Assembly (NCBI GenBank): GCA_013821425.1 | Contig: JACDGV010000010.1 | Span: 1 to 64,000 of the forward strand | DNA length: 64,000 nucleotides | Reading direction: 5' to 3' | Origin: Nitrosospira sp. | Lineage (GTDB): Bacteria; Pseudomonadota; Gammaproteobacteria; Burkholderiales; Nitrosomonadaceae | Shown here: one piece after another, positions 52,286 to 61,897 of the stretch | How the letters are laid out: every line of letters begins with the position of its first letter | Position numbering within the stretch: position 1 is the first letter of the stretch | Notes under the pieces: model-generated | The model's input: only the letters and a program-made list of their open reading frames with translations | What the model was told of the DNA's origin: nothing | The model's database searches: none | Position numbers and translations under genes: made by a program

Positions 52286-53236
52286 TCAAACCCACACCGA
52301 GGCCGCGCTCGATCGGGATGCCGCATGATTTCTCAATACATGCATAAAGTGAGCCGGATCCTTGACATGGGTAAGCTGACCCGGGCGAGGCAAATAATAA
52401 TCCTGCAGCCGTGATAACCAGAAACGCAAAGCGGCGCCGCGCAGCATCACCGGCCAGGCGCTGTGTTCGGCCGCGGTAAGGGGACGGGTGCGGTGGTAGG
52501 CTTCGAGCAAGGAAAATGTCCGGGCAACATCCAGTTCGCTGCTTTCATCCATGCACCAGTCATTGGCGGTAATAGCAAGATCGTACAGCAAGACATCGTT
52601 GCAGGCGAAATAGAAGTCGATCACCCCGCCCATGGCTCCGTCATTGAACAGTACATTGTCGCGAAACAGATCAGCATGGATTACGCCGCGCGGGAGGTTT
52701 TCAAAACGGCATAATGATTGAAAACGCAGCTCTTCCTTCAGGATCTCGGCTTCTTCTGCCGATAGAAACGGGATAATATCGAGTGCTGCGGCTTTCCACC
52801 ACTTCGGTCCCCGCGAGTTCGCCATTTTCTCCGGATAGGACATGCCCGATAAATGCATGTTCGCCAGAAGCTCACCAACTTCGGCACAGTGAGCGGAGGT
52901 CGGATGTTCCTGAGATTTTCCGGGTAGACAAGTCACGATGCCTGCCGGTTTGCCGTTGAGTTCTCCAAGGAAGTTATTGTCGAGGTCCGCCACGGGGCGA
53001 GGGCATGGGATGCCATGACGTGACAAATACGCCATGAGGTTAAGGTAGTAGGGCAGGTCGCAACAGCTCAGTTTCTCAAACAGGGTGAGAACATATTTGC
53101 CGTGACTCGTCGTGACGAAGTAATTTGTGTTTTCGATACCCGAGGAGATTCCTTCCAGGTTTATAAGCGTGCCGAGAGAGTAGTTTCTTAGCCAGCTCGA
53201 CAGCTGATGTTGGGTGACGGTAGTGAAGACAGACAT
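52286..53236 (-). CDS. thrB: Homoserine kinase (choline-kinase-fold, ThrB type II)
   Basis: 316 residues with an aminoglycoside/choline kinase-type fold rather than the GHMP fold of E. coli ThrB. Visible: [20 protein letters not shown] near residue 29, the catalytic Brenner motif [16 protein letters not shown] near 190 and the metal-binding [20 protein letters not shown]. It phosphorylates homoserine in threonine synthesis. The DUF2782 gene lies 65 bases upstream on the same strand, the polA/DUF2782/thrB arrangement seen in many Betaproteobacteria. ATG at 53236. Confidence 0.94.
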   Translation of the reverse strand: MSVFTTVTQHQLSSWLRNYSLGTLINLEGISSGIENTNYFVTTSHGKYVLTLFEKLSCCDLPYYLNLMAYLSRHGIPCPRPVADLDNNFLGELNGKPAGIVTCLPGKSQEHPTSAHCAEVGELLANMHLSGMSYPEKMANSRGPKWWKAAALDIIPFLSAEEAEILKEELRFQSLCRFENLPRGVIHADLFRDNVLFNDGAMGGVIDFYFACNDVLLYDLAITANDWCMDESSELDVARTFSLLEAYHRTRPLTAAEHSAWPVMLRGAALRFWLSRLQDYYLPRPGQLTHVKDPAHFMHVLRNHAASRSSAASVWV

Positions 53237-53301
53237 TCAGCGCGAAAAAAGGAGGGCAAAAGCAGTATAAGCAGATCCAATCTTGCTGCTTTCCATAAGA
53301 T

Positions 53302-53667
53302 TCAAAACTCGCGTATCACCCACATTGGTGGACGAATGCCTTGATCCAGACCACCGCTGCCATGGGCGGAAAATGTTCCGTCCCCCTGGTTATCGATCAG
53401 ATAATACGGCAGGCCAATGCGAGGCGTTACCTTGATCATGTAAAGGCGTCCGTTGACGCGGTATTCCTCGATCTTATCCTCTCCGCGCCGGGTGATTGTA
53501 ACCTGAGGCTCAAGCGAGTCATCATCCTCCCCGGCGCCGGGGGGAGGCAGAGGCAACTCCGGTGGTTCCGGCACTTCCGGCAGAGGCTGCAGGTCCTTCG
53601 GTTGGTTGGACTGTGCCGCCGCGGGTAACGCGGAGCTTAGTAACAATAGAAGAACTGTACGACGCAT
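53302..53667 (-). CDS. DUF2782-domain periplasmic protein
   Basis: 121 residues. A signal peptide MRRTVLLLLLSSALPAAAQS is followed by a proline/glutamate-rich linker (EVPEPPELPLPPPGAGEDDD) and the compact DUF2782 domain: PQVTITRRGEDKIEEYRVNG, RLYMIKVTPRIGLPYYLIDN and the end PMWVIREF. The function of the family is unknown; position upstream of thrB and near polA is conserved in Betaproteobacteria. ATG start with a GGAGG ahead (minus strand GCCGGGAGGCGCC). Confidence 0.88.
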   Translation of the reverse strand: MRRTVLLLLLSSALPAAAQSNQPKDLQPLPEVPEPPELPLPPPGAGEDDDSLEPQVTITRRGEDKIEEYRVNGRLYMIKVTPRIGLPYYLIDNQGDGTFSAHGSGGLDQGIRPPMWVIREF

Positions 53668-53738
53668 GGCGCCTCCCGGCAGGGGTAAGGGTCAATGAAC
53701 CCATTCTATCCGAAATGATGCCGCAAATGATGCCGCTA

Positions 53739-54467
53739 TTACAGATTCAGTTGGACTTCGCGCTCTGCCGCGGAAGACTCGAAGCCACGGGTTTCGTAGT
53801 ACTTGAATATTGCGTCCACGATCTCGCCCGGCTCATCGATCACCTGTATCAGGTCCATGTCTTCTGGAGCGATCATGGCTTCGGCTACCAGCACCTGTCG
53901 GAGCCAGTCCAGGATGCCGCCCCAGAAATCCGAACAGACCAGGATAATAGGCATTTTCCGTGTCTTGCCGGTCTGAACCAGGGTAAGCGCCTCGAACAGC
54001 TCGTCCAGTGTACCGAATCCGCCGGGTAGCACGATGTATGCGGTGGCCAGTTTGACGAACATATACTTGCGTGCAAAGAAGTGCCGGAATGTCTGGCTGA
54101 CATCCTGATAGATGTTGCGCCGCTGTTCGTGGGGGAGTTGGATGTTCAGGCCGATACTGGGCGACTCACCAAAATAAGCACCCTTGTTGGCGGCTTCCAT
54201 GATACCCGGCCCCCCGCCGGATATCACGGCGAAACCCGCATCAGACAGTCGGCGCGCAATCTGCTCGGTAAGTTTATAAGTAGGATGGTCGGGAAGTGTG
54301 CGCGCACTTCCAAAAATGCTTACTGCGGGCCTGATCGAATTCAGGCGTTCCGTCGCCTCGACAAATTCTGCCATAATCCCGAACACGCGCCACGACTCCC
54401 TCGCCGACCAGGTTTTTTCCTGAAACTCGTACGTCATGGTACGGGCTAACTTATCTTGCGTGCTCAT
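53739..54467 (-). CDS. LOG-family protein (TIGR00730, lysine-decarboxylase-like Rossmann fold)
   Basis: 242 residues. The LOG/DprA-like Rossmann motifs are VSIFGSARTLPDHPTYKL near residue 49, VISGGGPGIMEAANKGAYFG and PGGFGTLDELFEALTLVQTG with the catalytic-type P-G-G-x-G-T-x-x-E. LOG proteins cut cytokinin nucleotide 5'-monophosphates or other nucleoside monophosphates; older annotations call them lysine decarboxylases without support. The ATG at 54467 sits 18 bases from the divergent polA start at 54486, so the two share a compact promoter region. Confidence 0.92.
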   Translation of the reverse strand: MSTQDKLARTMTYEFQEKTWSARESWRVFGIMAEFVEATERLNSIRPAVSIFGSARTLPDHPTYKLTEQIARRLSDAGFAVISGGGPGIMEAANKGAYFGESPSIGLNIQLPHEQRRNIYQDVSQTFRHFFARKYMFVKLATAYIVLPGGFGTLDELFEALTLVQTGKTRKMPIILVCSDFWGGILDWLRQVLVAEAMIAPEDMDLIQVIDEPGEIVDAIFKYYETRGFESSAAEREVQLNL

Positions 54468-54485
54468 CGGAAGCCTTTGAAATTA

Positions 54486-57221
54486 ATGAAAACATTATTA
54501 CTGGTCGACGGTTCATCCTACCTGTACCGCGCTTTTCATGCACTGCCCGATTTTCGCAACCGCAGTAACGAACCAACCGGCGCGATTTACGGCGTACTCA
54601 GCATGCTGCGCCGTCTGCACAAGGATTACCAAGCCGATTATAGCGCGTGCGTATTTGATGCAAAAGGCAAGACTTTCCGCGACGACCTTTACGCCCAGTA
54701 CAAGTCGCATCGCCCGCCCATGCCGGATGACCTTGCCAGGCAGATAGCGCCGCTGCATGAATGTATCAATGGCATGGGATGGCCGATGCTGATCGTAGAA
54801 GGCGTGGAGGCGGATGATGTAATTGGCACCCTGGCTAAAGAGGCTGAGCGCGAGAACATGCGTTGCATCATTTCCACCGGCGACAAGGACATCGCGCAAC
54901 TGGTAAAGCCGCAGGTAACACTGGTCAATACTATGACAAACGAAACGCTCGATGAAGCGGGCGTACTCGCGCGTTTTGGGGTATCGCCAGCGCGCATGCT
55001 CGACTATCTTGCACTGGTCGGCGACGCATCCGACAATATTCCTGGCGTAGAAAAGGTGGGTCCCAAAACGGCTGTAAAATGGCTCAAACAGTACGGCACC
55101 CTGGACAACCTCATTATTCACGCGCACGAGATAGGCGGCGTGGTGGGGGGAAACCTGCGCGGGTCCCTCGACTGGTTAACTCGATCCCGCGAACTCCTTG
55201 CGATAAAGTGCGACGTTCCGTTACCGGTCAGGCTGCATGACCTTGGGCCACAACCGCAGGATACCGCAAAGCTGGAAGCGTTGTATGACCGGCTGGATTT
55301 TAAAACCTGGTTGCGGGAATTGCGGCAGCAAGCGGTAGCAGGAGACAACGCATATGTGACATCCCCCGCCGGGTTGAAGGAAGCGGAGGCAGACCGCTCA
55401 TCTGCCGGAGCGATCCGGGTGGACTATCAGACCATCCTTACCCTGCCCCAACTGGATGAATGGATCAGGCGTATCGATGCGGCGTCCCTGGTTTCGGTGG
55501 ACACCGAAACAACCGGGCTTAATCCGATGCAGGCCCAACTCGTCGGCATTGCCTTTTCGGTTGAGGCTCATAGCGCAGCTTACGTGCCACTCGCGCATCG
55601 ATATGCCGGTGCGCCGCCTCAACTATCGGCCGGGATGGTGCTCGATAAGCTGAAGCCCTGGTTAATGGACCCCGCCAAACCGAAGCTGGGGCAGAACCTC
55701 AAATACGACAAGCATATATTTGCCAACCATGGAATTGCCCTGAACGGGGTTGTCCATGACACACTGTTACAGTCCTACGTGCTCGAGTCGCACCGTCCGC
55801 ACGATATGGATAACCTTGCATTGCGGCATCTCGGTACCAGAACCATTGGCTATGATGAGATCACCGGCAAGGGAGCAGGCCGGATATGCTTTGATCAGGT
55901 CGACATTGAACGTGCCTCGCAATATGCGGCGGAGGATGCCGACATCACGCTACAGCTTCACCAGCAGCTTTACCCGGGAATCAGCGGGGATGTAAAGCTT
56001 GCACATGTTTATCACACCCTCGAAATCCCGGTAATGGATATATTGTTCCAGATGGAACGCCACGGCGTACTGCTGGACTTGAAGTTGCTGGAAAGCCAAA
56101 GCCGCGAACTCGGCGAGAAAATGATGGCGCTGGAGGATCGCGCCTGCGCAATCGCCGGGCAGCCATTCAATTTGAATTCAACCAAGCAGATTCAGGAGAT
56201 CCTGTTCGAGAGGCTCAAGCTCCCTGTCATTAAAAAAACCCCGGGGGGCGTCCCTTCCACCGACGAAGACGTGCTGCAACGGCTGGCGCTGGACTACCCG
56301 CTAGCAAAGGTTCTGCTCCATTACCGGGGCTTAGCCAAGCTCAAATCGACTTACACCGATAAGCTCCCCCGCATGGTCGATCCGGTTACCGGCCGGGTCC
56401 ATACGAATTACGCACAGGCGGTCGCGGTGACAGGGAGGCTTGCCAGCAACGAACCCAATCTGCAAAACATCCCGGTGCGCACCGCGGAGGGCCGCCGTAT
56501 TCGCGAGGCTTTTATCGCATCACCGGGGCACAGCATCATTTCCGCTGATTATTCGCAAATTGAGCTGCGCATCATGGCGCACATATCGCAGGACGCGGGG
56601 CTGCTCAAAGCTTTCGCCGAAGGGGAGGACATACACCGCGCCACTGCCGCCGAAGTGTTCGGCATTCCGCTGGAAGCGGTAGGCAGCGAGCAGCGCCGCT
56701 ATGCGAAAATCATCAACTTCGGTTTGATCTATGGCATGTCGGAATTCGGGCTCGCCTCGCAGCTTGGCATCGAACGCGCCGCCGCCAGGGCTTACATGGA
56801 CCGCTATTTCGCGCGCTACCCCGGTGTCGCAAATTACATGCAGCATACCCGGGAGGCTGCGAGAGAAACGGGTCGTGTCGAGACGGTGTTCGGACGCCGG
56901 CTATGGCTGCCCGAGATCAATAGTTCCAATGGCAATCGCCGGCAGGCTGCGGAACGTGCCGCGATTAATGCGCCGATGCAGGGTACCGCGGCGGATATCA
57001 TCAAGCTTGCCATGATTGCGGCGCAGGGTTGGCTGGTGCGAGAAAACCTGCGCAGCAAACTTATCATGCAGGTTCACGATGAACTCGTGCTGGAAGTGCC
57101 GGAAGATGAGATCGAAACCGTGAAATACGAACTGCCTAAGCTCATGGGTAATGTAGCGAAACTTGAGGTACCGTTGATGGTGGACGTTGGCGTGGGGCCG
57201 AACTGGGAGCAGGCGCACTAA
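54486..57221 (+). CDS. polA: DNA polymerase I
   Basis: 911 residues from the ATG at 54486; the ORF-track start ten codons upstream lies within the LOG gene. The 5'-3' exonuclease opens MKTLLLVDGSSYLYRAFHAL and carries VEGVEADDVIGTLAKEAE and STGDKDIAQLV. The 3'-5' proofreading domain retains SVDTETTGLNPMQAQLVG (~residue 348). The polymerase domain has TGRLASNEPNLQNIPVRTAE, ISADYSQIELRIMAHIS (catalytic Asp), RRYAKIINFGLIYGMSEFGL (O helix) and MQVHDELVLEVPEDE (second Asp). All three activities look intact. It fills gaps and removes RNA primers. Confidence 0.97.
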   Translation: MKTLLLVDGSSYLYRAFHALPDFRNRSNEPTGAIYGVLSMLRRLHKDYQADYSACVFDAKGKTFRDDLYAQYKSHRPPMPDDLARQIAPLHECINGMGWPMLIVEGVEADDVIGTLAKEAERENMRCIISTGDKDIAQLVKPQVTLVNTMTNETLDEAGVLARFGVSPARMLDYLALVGDASDNIPGVEKVGPKTAVKWLKQYGTLDNLIIHAHEIGGVVGGNLRGSLDWLTRSRELLAIKCDVPLPVRLHDLGPQPQDTAKLEALYDRLDFKTWLRELRQQAVAGDNAYVTSPAGLKEAEADRSSAGAIRVDYQTILTLPQLDEWIRRIDAASLVSVDTETTGLNPMQAQLVGIAFSVEAHSAAYVPLAHRYAGAPPQLSAGMVLDKLKPWLMDPAKPKLGQNLKYDKHIFANHGIALNGVVHDTLLQSYVLESHRPHDMDNLALRHLGTRTIGYDEITGKGAGRICFDQVDIERASQYAAEDADITLQLHQQLYPGISGDVKLAHVYHTLEIPVMDILFQMERHGVLLDLKLLESQSRELGEKMMALEDRACAIAGQPFNLNSTKQIQEILFERLKLPVIKKTPGGVPSTDEDVLQRLALDYPLAKVLLHYRGLAKLKSTYTDKLPRMVDPVTGRVHTNYAQAVAVTGRLASNEPNLQNIPVRTAEGRRIREAFIASPGHSIISADYSQIELRIMAHISQDAGLLKAFAEGEDIHRATAAEVFGIPLEAVGSEQRRYAKIINFGLIYGMSEFGLASQLGIERAAARAYMDRYFARYPGVANYMQHTREAARETGRVETVFGRRLWLPEINSSNGNRRQAAERAAINAPMQGTAADIIKLAMIAAQGWLVRENLRSKLIMQVHDELVLEVPEDEIETVKYELPKLMGNVAKLEVPLMVDVGVGPNWEQAH

Positions 57222-57641
57222 AAGTTTTATCGGGTCGTTTGCAAAATTCATTCCGTAAGGGGTAAGTTCCACCGAAAACAGGCGTTAGCGCTACATCATG
57301 GACTTGTGGAGCGCAGCCGAAGCGAGCAGCAAGCTGCATTAAAATGCCGGCTTACTCGACATGGCTTGCTGTCGTTATGTAAACCGGATTTTCTGGTGCC
57401 AATTTACCACCAGCGCTGCTGCCGTGAGCAGAAGCAGCAAGACGATTAAGGGAGGTCAGTCCCATTACCTCAGCGAAGACCTGTTGCCCAGCAACAATAT
57501 CGGGGCCCATAGAAAAAGCTTTCACGTACGCGAGCGTTGCGCCAACCAACCGGCGCGCCCCGCGTGTATCGTACTGGTGTTGGCAACAGAAACGAACGGA
57601 CAAACTATTCACTCTTCAACGAATCGATAAGGAACAGAAAT
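57222..57641. other. Intergenic stretch after polA
   Basis: About 420 bases between polA and the DJ-1-like gene. ORFs on both strands here (86 and 89 codons) overlap and show no family features. No terminator or repeat stands out. Confidence 0.45.
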
Positions 57642-58364
57642 ATGACTGCAACCAACAAGATCCTCATAATCGTTACCAACGCTGATGAATTCGAAAAGGT
57701 GGGATTCAGAACGGGACTGTGGCTTAGCGAGCTAACCCATTTCTGGGAGGTCGCTGAAGAGGCGGGTTGTCAAATGGATATCGCCAGCCTGTCGGGTGGA
57801 AAAATCCCCATCGATCCGGAAAGCCTGATGATCCCGCAAGCAGCTGACGCGGTCGGCCTGAAAGGCGATGTGTCCAAGCGGTACGAAGATCGGTCCTTCA
57901 TGAACCTGCTGGATAACACACTCAAGGTGTCGGACGTGAATTCCGCGGCGTATGATGCTATTTACATGACAGGGGGACATGGTGTCATGTTCGATTTCCC
58001 TAAAAGCGTGGCCCTGGCAGAGTTAACCGCCAAGTTCTACGAGTCCAGCAAAGTTGTTTCGGCTGTATGTCATGGACCCTGTGGCCTGCTGGAAGTAAAG
58101 TTGAGCAACGGGGAGCTTCTGATTAAAGGCAAGAACGTAACAGGCTTTTCATGGAATGAAGAAGTCCTGGCAAAACGCGACCATGCGGTTCCGTTCAATC
58201 TCGAGGAAGAACTGCAAAGGCGGGAAGCCAACTACAGCAAGGCATTGGTGCCCTTCAGCTCTCATGTTGTGGAGGATGGTCTGCTGATTACGGGCCAAAA
58301 TCCTGGAAGCGCCCTTGGGGTAGGAAAGGCCGTAGTCAAAAAACTGGAAGAAGTGAGACGATAG
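57642..58364 (+). CDS. DJ-1/PfpI family protein (Hsp31-like, type 1 glutamine amidotransferase fold)
   Basis: 240 residues from the ATG at 57642, after AAGGAACAG; the ORF-track start lies 35 codons earlier in non-coding sequence. The fold is shown by TNKILIIVTNADEF, TGLWLSELTHFWEVAEEAGC, YDAIYMTGGHGVMFDFP and the nucleophile elbow VVSAVCHGPCGLLEV near residue 140, with Cys and His in Hsp31/YhbO position. Relatives act as chaperones, glyoxalases or deglycases against methylglyoxal stress. No partner genes adjacent. A terminator-like hairpin follows at 58435. Confidence 0.9.
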   Translation: MTATNKILIIVTNADEFEKVGFRTGLWLSELTHFWEVAEEAGCQMDIASLSGGKIPIDPESLMIPQAADAVGLKGDVSKRYEDRSFMNLLDNTLKVSDVNSAAYDAIYMTGGHGVMFDFPKSVALAELTAKFYESSKVVSAVCHGPCGLLEVKLSNGELLIKGKNVTGFSWNEEVLAKRDHAVPFNLEEELQRREANYSKALVPFSSHVVEDGLLITGQNPGSALGVGKAVVKKLEEVRR

Positions 58365-58434
58365 GGCCGTGCTCACGTGGGCAGTGGCTGTAGTGAAGTA
58401 GTACTTGAAGGTATGCCCCGAGCCGGCCTGGGAC

Positions 58435-58456
58435 GCTCCCGTAGCGGGGAGCTTTA
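58435..58456 (+). terminator. Probable terminator after the DJ-1-like gene
   Basis: GCTCCC GTAGCG GGGAGC followed by TTTATATA: a 6-bp GC-rich stem with a short T-rich tail, upstream of the rpsP promoter. Confidence 0.55.
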
Positions 58457-58461
58457 TATAC

Positions 58462-58491
58462 TTGCTAACGCCGTGAAAATTGCCGTAGAAT
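58462..58491 (+). promoter_or_regulatory. Probable promoter of the rpsP-rimM-trmD-rplS operon
   Basis: TTGCTA, an 18-base spacer, TAGAAT, ending 39 bases before the rpsP ATG. Both hexamers match sigma-70 consensus at four or five positions. Confidence 0.6.
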
Positions 58492-58530
58492 CACACCCTT
58501 TTCGGTTTTAGACCTCCATAGGGATTAGAC

Positions 58531-58797
58531 ATGGTCATTATTCGACTAGCGCGAGGCGGCGCCAAGAAACGCCCATTTTTCAACATGGTGGTAGCAGATT
58601 CGCGCGACGCCCGGGATGGCAAGTTCATCGAACGCATCGGTTTTTATAACCCCAGGGCGGCTGGGAGTGAAGAGGCGTTGCGCGTTCAGCTTGATCGCGT
58701 GACCTACTGGCAGTCACAGGGTGCGCAGCTGTCCGACACGGTGACCAGACTGGTCAAGCAATTTGGTGCAAGAGAAAAAGCAGCCACAGGAAGCTGA
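58531..58797 (+). CDS. rpsP: 30S ribosomal protein S16
   Basis: 88 residues. [20 protein letters not shown] opens the protein and [20 protein letters not shown] follows, both strongly conserved in S16, needed for 30S assembly. AGGGATTAGAC precedes the ATG. First gene of the rpsP-rimM-trmD-rplS operon. Confidence 0.97.
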   Translation: MVIIRLARGGAKKRPFFNMVVADSRDARDGKFIERIGFYNPRAAGSEEALRVQLDRVTYWQSQGAQLSDTVTRLVKQFGAREKAATGS

Positions 58798-58819
58798 ACC
58801 AGGGGAAGCAGCCGAACCG

Positions 58820-59332
58820 ATGGTAGTAATGGGGCGCGTTGCTGGTCCCCATGGGGTGTTGGGCTGGATAAAAGTTTTTCCCCATACCGAATATGTGGAT
58901 GGACTGCTTGATTATCCCGTGTGGTGGCTGGGCAGTGGTGACGGCGGGTGGCGCAGGTTCAAGGTGGTTGCCGGCGAAGTTCACGGCAATAAATTGATTG
59001 CCCTGCTTGAGCAATATGTCGACCGTACCGCCGCGCTGCGGCTGAAAGGTCTGCAGATCGCGGTTCCCCGAAGCGAATTGCCAGACTTATCGGAAAATGG
59101 TAACGACGGCTACTACTGGTCGGACTTGATTGGCCTTGAAGTAGTAAATCTGCAGGGGGAAGAACTTGGGAAAGTGACTGGATTACTTCAAACCGGTGCC
59201 AATGATGTACTTCAAGTGCAAACCCTGAACGAAGGCAAGAACGAAAAATTGATTCCGTTCATCGATCGGGTAATCGTCAAGGTAGATTTGACGGCGGGGC
59301 GGGTAACAGTGGACTGGGGAATGGACTACTAG
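58820..59332 (+). CDS. rimM: Ribosome maturation factor RimM
   Basis: 170 residues from the ATG at 58820; the ORF-track GTG at 58763 lies inside rpsP and adds a Glu/Pro-rich leader without a ribosome site. It opens [20 protein letters not shown], the RimM N-domain, and contains [40 protein letters not shown] (PRC-barrel) and [20 protein letters not shown]. It helps mature the 30S head with S19. Spaced 22 bases after rpsP, directly upstream of trmD. Confidence 0.94.
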   Translation: MVVMGRVAGPHGVLGWIKVFPHTEYVDGLLDYPVWWLGSGDGGWRRFKVVAGEVHGNKLIALLEQYVDRTAALRLKGLQIAVPRSELPDLSENGNDGYYWSDLIGLEVVNLQGEELGKVTGLLQTGANDVLQVQTLNEGKNEKLIPFIDRVIVKVDLTAGRVTVDWGMDY

Positions 59333-59333
59333 C

Positions 59334-60110
59334 ATGACGATGGAATTTGACGTAGTCACGCTGTTTCCCGAAATGTTCGACGCAATTACCAAATATGGCG
59401 TCACCGGCAGGGCTAACGGAAATGTATATCATTTGCAGACGTGGAACCCGCGCCAGTTCACAGACGATAATTACCACACCGTAGATGACCGTCCCTATGG
59501 GGGCGGGCCGGGAATGGTGATGCTGGCGAAACCGCTGGAAAAAGCCGTCACGGCGGCGAGAAACAGGCAGGAAGCGAAGGGCCTCGGGGGAATTAACGGC
59601 ACGAAGGTGATCTACCTTTCTCCCCAGGGACGCTCCCTGAATCATGACGTAGTAATGGAACTATCACAATTACCGGCGCTGGTGCTACTGGCGGGGCGCT
59701 ACGAGGGGGTCGATGAGCGCTTAATAGAGCGCCAGGCGGATTATGAAATTTCCATTGGCGATTATGTGCTCTCTGGCGGAGAGTTGGCGGCAATGGTACT
59801 GATAGACTGTCTGGTGCGGCAAATGCCAGGCGTGCTCGGGGACCCCGAGTCCGCCCGCCAGGAATCGTTTACAAGCGGATTACTGGATTTTCCCCAGTAC
59901 ACGCGACCTGAGGTTTATCAGGGAGCTGTTGTGCCTGAAGTTTTGATGTCTGGCAATCATGCCAGAATCAAGCGCTGGCGTTTGCAGCAGTCGCTGGGCA
60001 GGACATGGCTTAGACGGCCGGATATGCTCGCATTGAAAATCGAGAACGGTCTCAGCGGGGAAGAGAAGAAGTTGCTGGAAGAATTTCAGCGTGCCTATGA
60101 AACCAATTAA
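59334..60110 (+). CDS. trmD: tRNA (guanine-N1)-methyltransferase
   Basis: 258 residues, a SPOUT knotted methylase. [20 protein letters not shown] leads; [34 protein letters not shown] and the knot [20 protein letters not shown] bind S-adenosylmethionine, and [20 protein letters not shown] the target tRNA. It makes m1G37 to prevent +1 frameshifts. Starts one base after the rimM stop. Confidence 0.97.
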   Translation: MTMEFDVVTLFPEMFDAITKYGVTGRANGNVYHLQTWNPRQFTDDNYHTVDDRPYGGGPGMVMLAKPLEKAVTAARNRQEAKGLGGINGTKVIYLSPQGRSLNHDVVMELSQLPALVLLAGRYEGVDERLIERQADYEISIGDYVLSGGELAAMVLIDCLVRQMPGVLGDPESARQESFTSGLLDFPQYTRPEVYQGAVVPEVLMSGNHARIKRWRLQQSLGRTWLRRPDMLALKIENGLSGEEKKLLEEFQRAYETN

Positions 60111-60157
60111 AAGCAGCAGCAACCAAGGAATATGAAGCTAAAGCCAAGGAGTCATAA

Positions 60158-60565
60158 ATGAATGTGATCGAACAACTTGAGAACGAAGAGATTAGCCGTC
60201 TCGGCAAGACAATTCCGGCCTTCGCCCCTGGCGACACCGTAGTGGTCAGCGTCAAGGTGGTGGAAGGTGACCGCAAGCGCATACAGGCTTATGAAGGTAT
60301 TGTCATCGCCATCCGCAACCGTGGTCTCAACTCGGCCTTCACGGTGCGAAAGGTATCCAGCGGCGAGGGGGTTGAACGTACTTTCCAGACTTATTCCCCG
60401 CTGATTGCCAGCATAGAGATCAAGCGACGTGGCGACGTTCGCCGCGCCAAGCTTTATTACCTGAGAGACCGCTCCGGCAAGTCGGCACGTATTCGTGAAA
60501 AGCTTCCCGCCCGCGCTGCTGTGAAGAAGGAAGGGAAGGCAATACAGAAGGCCGAGCCGGCCTAA
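60158..60565 (+). CDS. rplS: 50S ribosomal protein L19
   Basis: 135 residues. [60 protein letters not shown] and [20 protein letters not shown] are all standard L19. A basic/Ala tail ([18 protein letters not shown]) is somewhat longer than in E. coli (115 residues). It sits at the 30S-50S interface. Last gene of the operon; a GGCC-rich hairpin at 60682-60705 lies downstream. Confidence 0.96.
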   Translation: MNVIEQLENEEISRLGKTIPAFAPGDTVVVSVKVVEGDRKRIQAYEGIVIAIRNRGLNSAFTVRKVSSGEGVERTFQTYSPLIASIEIKRRGDVRRAKLYYLRDRSGKSARIREKLPARAAVKKEGKAIQKAEPA

Positions 60566-60681
60566 GCTGGCGCCCTCAGGGATTCCAATCTCGGGGATTC
60601 CATTAGAGGTTCATAAATCGCTGGCGCAATAGCCAATAGCATCGATACCGCGAGTCAGGAGAAGGGCTTTTCAATGGGGGC

Positions 60682-60705
60682 GCGGCCTGTTCTTCAAGAG
60701 GCCGC
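60682..60705. terminator. Possible shared terminator between rplS and the convergent cytochrome gene
   Basis: GCGGCCT and AGGCCGC form a 7-bp stem around a 10-base loop. No T-run on either side, so the role is uncertain. Confidence 0.35.
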
Positions 60706-60732
60706 TATTGGGGGGCAAAACCGGAACTGCAG

Positions 60733-61302
60733 TCAACCCCGTTTCGGTTGCGGCTTTTGTTCGATTTCCTTGTACCAGATATCATATACTTCGTCTGGCC
60801 ACAACGATTTGATCCAGACAATCACGTCATCGATTTGCTGGTTTGTCAGCTTTCCATCCCACGGCGGCATACCGCCATCCGGGCTACCTTCCCGGATCAT
60901 CTTTTCCAGCGTTTCAGTTGAGTGATGCCATGCATGGGCGCTGCCGTCCAGTGGTGGTGGCGGGTATCTGCCGTCGGCACCCGGGTGGCGCCACCCTGGG
61001 GTGGCTTCCCCGTTTGGTCCATGACAACTGGCACAGCTTGCACGATACACAGTCTCCCCACGCTTGATTTTTTCTGGATCAAGGTTCCGTGCCGCCAGGT
61101 TTTTGGGTTCCACAGGAGCAGCGGCAGAGGGCATCTGCTCAGCAGCAGGCTGGCCGGTTTCGCCAGTCGAAGGCGCCGAGGAAACAACAGGTCCTGGAGT
61201 CTCCGTGGATGGCGTCGGTATTGATGGAGGTGGCTTTGACTCACCGCAGCCAGCGATAAATCCCGCTAACATTCCCGACAGGAGAAAAGAACGAATCATC
61301 AT
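60733..61302 (-). CDS. Mono-heme c-type cytochrome lipoprotein
   Basis: 189 residues from one of two adjacent ATGs (61302/61299). A lipoprotein signal IRSFLLSGMLAGFIAGC with lipobox I-A-G-C is followed by a long Pro/Ser/Thr-rich linker (residues ~20-75) and a single cytochrome c domain: heme motif CASCHGPNGE near residue 90, and the Met-ligand region GGMPPWDGKL near 142, then NQQIDDVIVWIKSLWPDEVY. It carries electrons at the periplasmic face, tethered by lipid. The partner is unknown. Downstream of the cupredoxin-DUF411 pair on the same strand, 112 bases away. Confidence 0.9.
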   Translation of the reverse strand: MMIRSFLLSGMLAGFIAGCGESKPPPSIPTPSTETPGPVVSSAPSTGETGQPAAEQMPSAAAPVEPKNLAARNLDPEKIKRGETVYRASCASCHGPNGEATPGWRHPGADGRYPPPPLDGSAHAWHHSTETLEKMIREGSPDGGMPPWDGKLTNQQIDDVIVWIKSLWPDEVYDIWYKEIEQKPQPKRG

Positions 61303-61414
61303 GATTGCTTTTGCCTTTCGTGCTCGTCGCATTTGGGAAGCCCTTGACGGTGATTCACCGATCCGGGATTTCCTTTAATTGTACACGGAGATAGGGTGAG
61401 GGGATTACATCGCC

Positions 61415-61897
61415 CTATTTCAGTCTCATCATGGATTCGTTGGGGTCGGACGGACGATAGCGGTTATATACGGCCGTATCACCCTGCTTGTTGATTAGAA
61501 GCACGTCGTAGGGATCACTGCGGGCCCCTTCCATTCCGGGAGAGCCGTGCGGCATGTCTGGAACGGCGAGGCCAATGGCGCGGGGGCGTTCCTTGAGCAA
61601 CCGCTTGATATCCGCTGCCGGCACGTGGCCCTCAATCGCGTAGCCGTCAACCAGGGCTGTATGGCATGAACCCAGCTTGGTAGCGATTCCGGCGCGCTCG
61701 CGTGCCTCCTTGTTGCCCACATCGTGGCTGTTGACGGTAAAGCCGTGTGCCCGCATATGGTCGACCCATTTGGCGCAGCATTTGCACGTCGCGCTCTTGT
61801 AAACCTCGACCGTTGCCGCAGCGACGTGGGTGGCAAGTCCCCCTAAAGCGCTGATGAGTATCGACCCGGTCAATAATGCACGTAGAGATGTTTTCAT
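61415..61897 (-). CDS. DUF411-domain periplasmic protein (metal-binding type)
   Basis: 160 residues from the ATG at 61897 (GGAAG upstream), which overlaps the cupredoxin stop by four bases. After a signal peptide (LRALLTGSILISALGGLATH ... AAA) comes the DUF411 domain: TVEVYKSATCKCCAKWVDHM near residue 29 with a C-x-C-C cluster, KLGSCHTALVDGYAIEGHVP and LAVPDMPHGSPGMEG. Members appear beside copper resistance genes and probably bind copper, but the family is poorly characterised. The overlap with the cupredoxin gene supports a copper-related role. Confidence 0.9.
   Translation of the reverse strand: MKTSLRALLTGSILISALGGLATHVAAATVEVYKSATCKCCAKWVDHMRAHGFTVNSHDVGNKEARERAGIATKLGSCHTALVDGYAIEGHVPAADIKRLLKERPRAIGLAVPDMPHGSPGMEGARSDPYDVLLINKQGDTAVYNRYRPSDPNESMMRLK

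Noticed and set aside
57352-57630. Two overlapping ~87-codon ORFs after polA, one per strand
   Set aside because: Mutually overlapping, no ribosome sites, no recognisable domains; left as intergenic.
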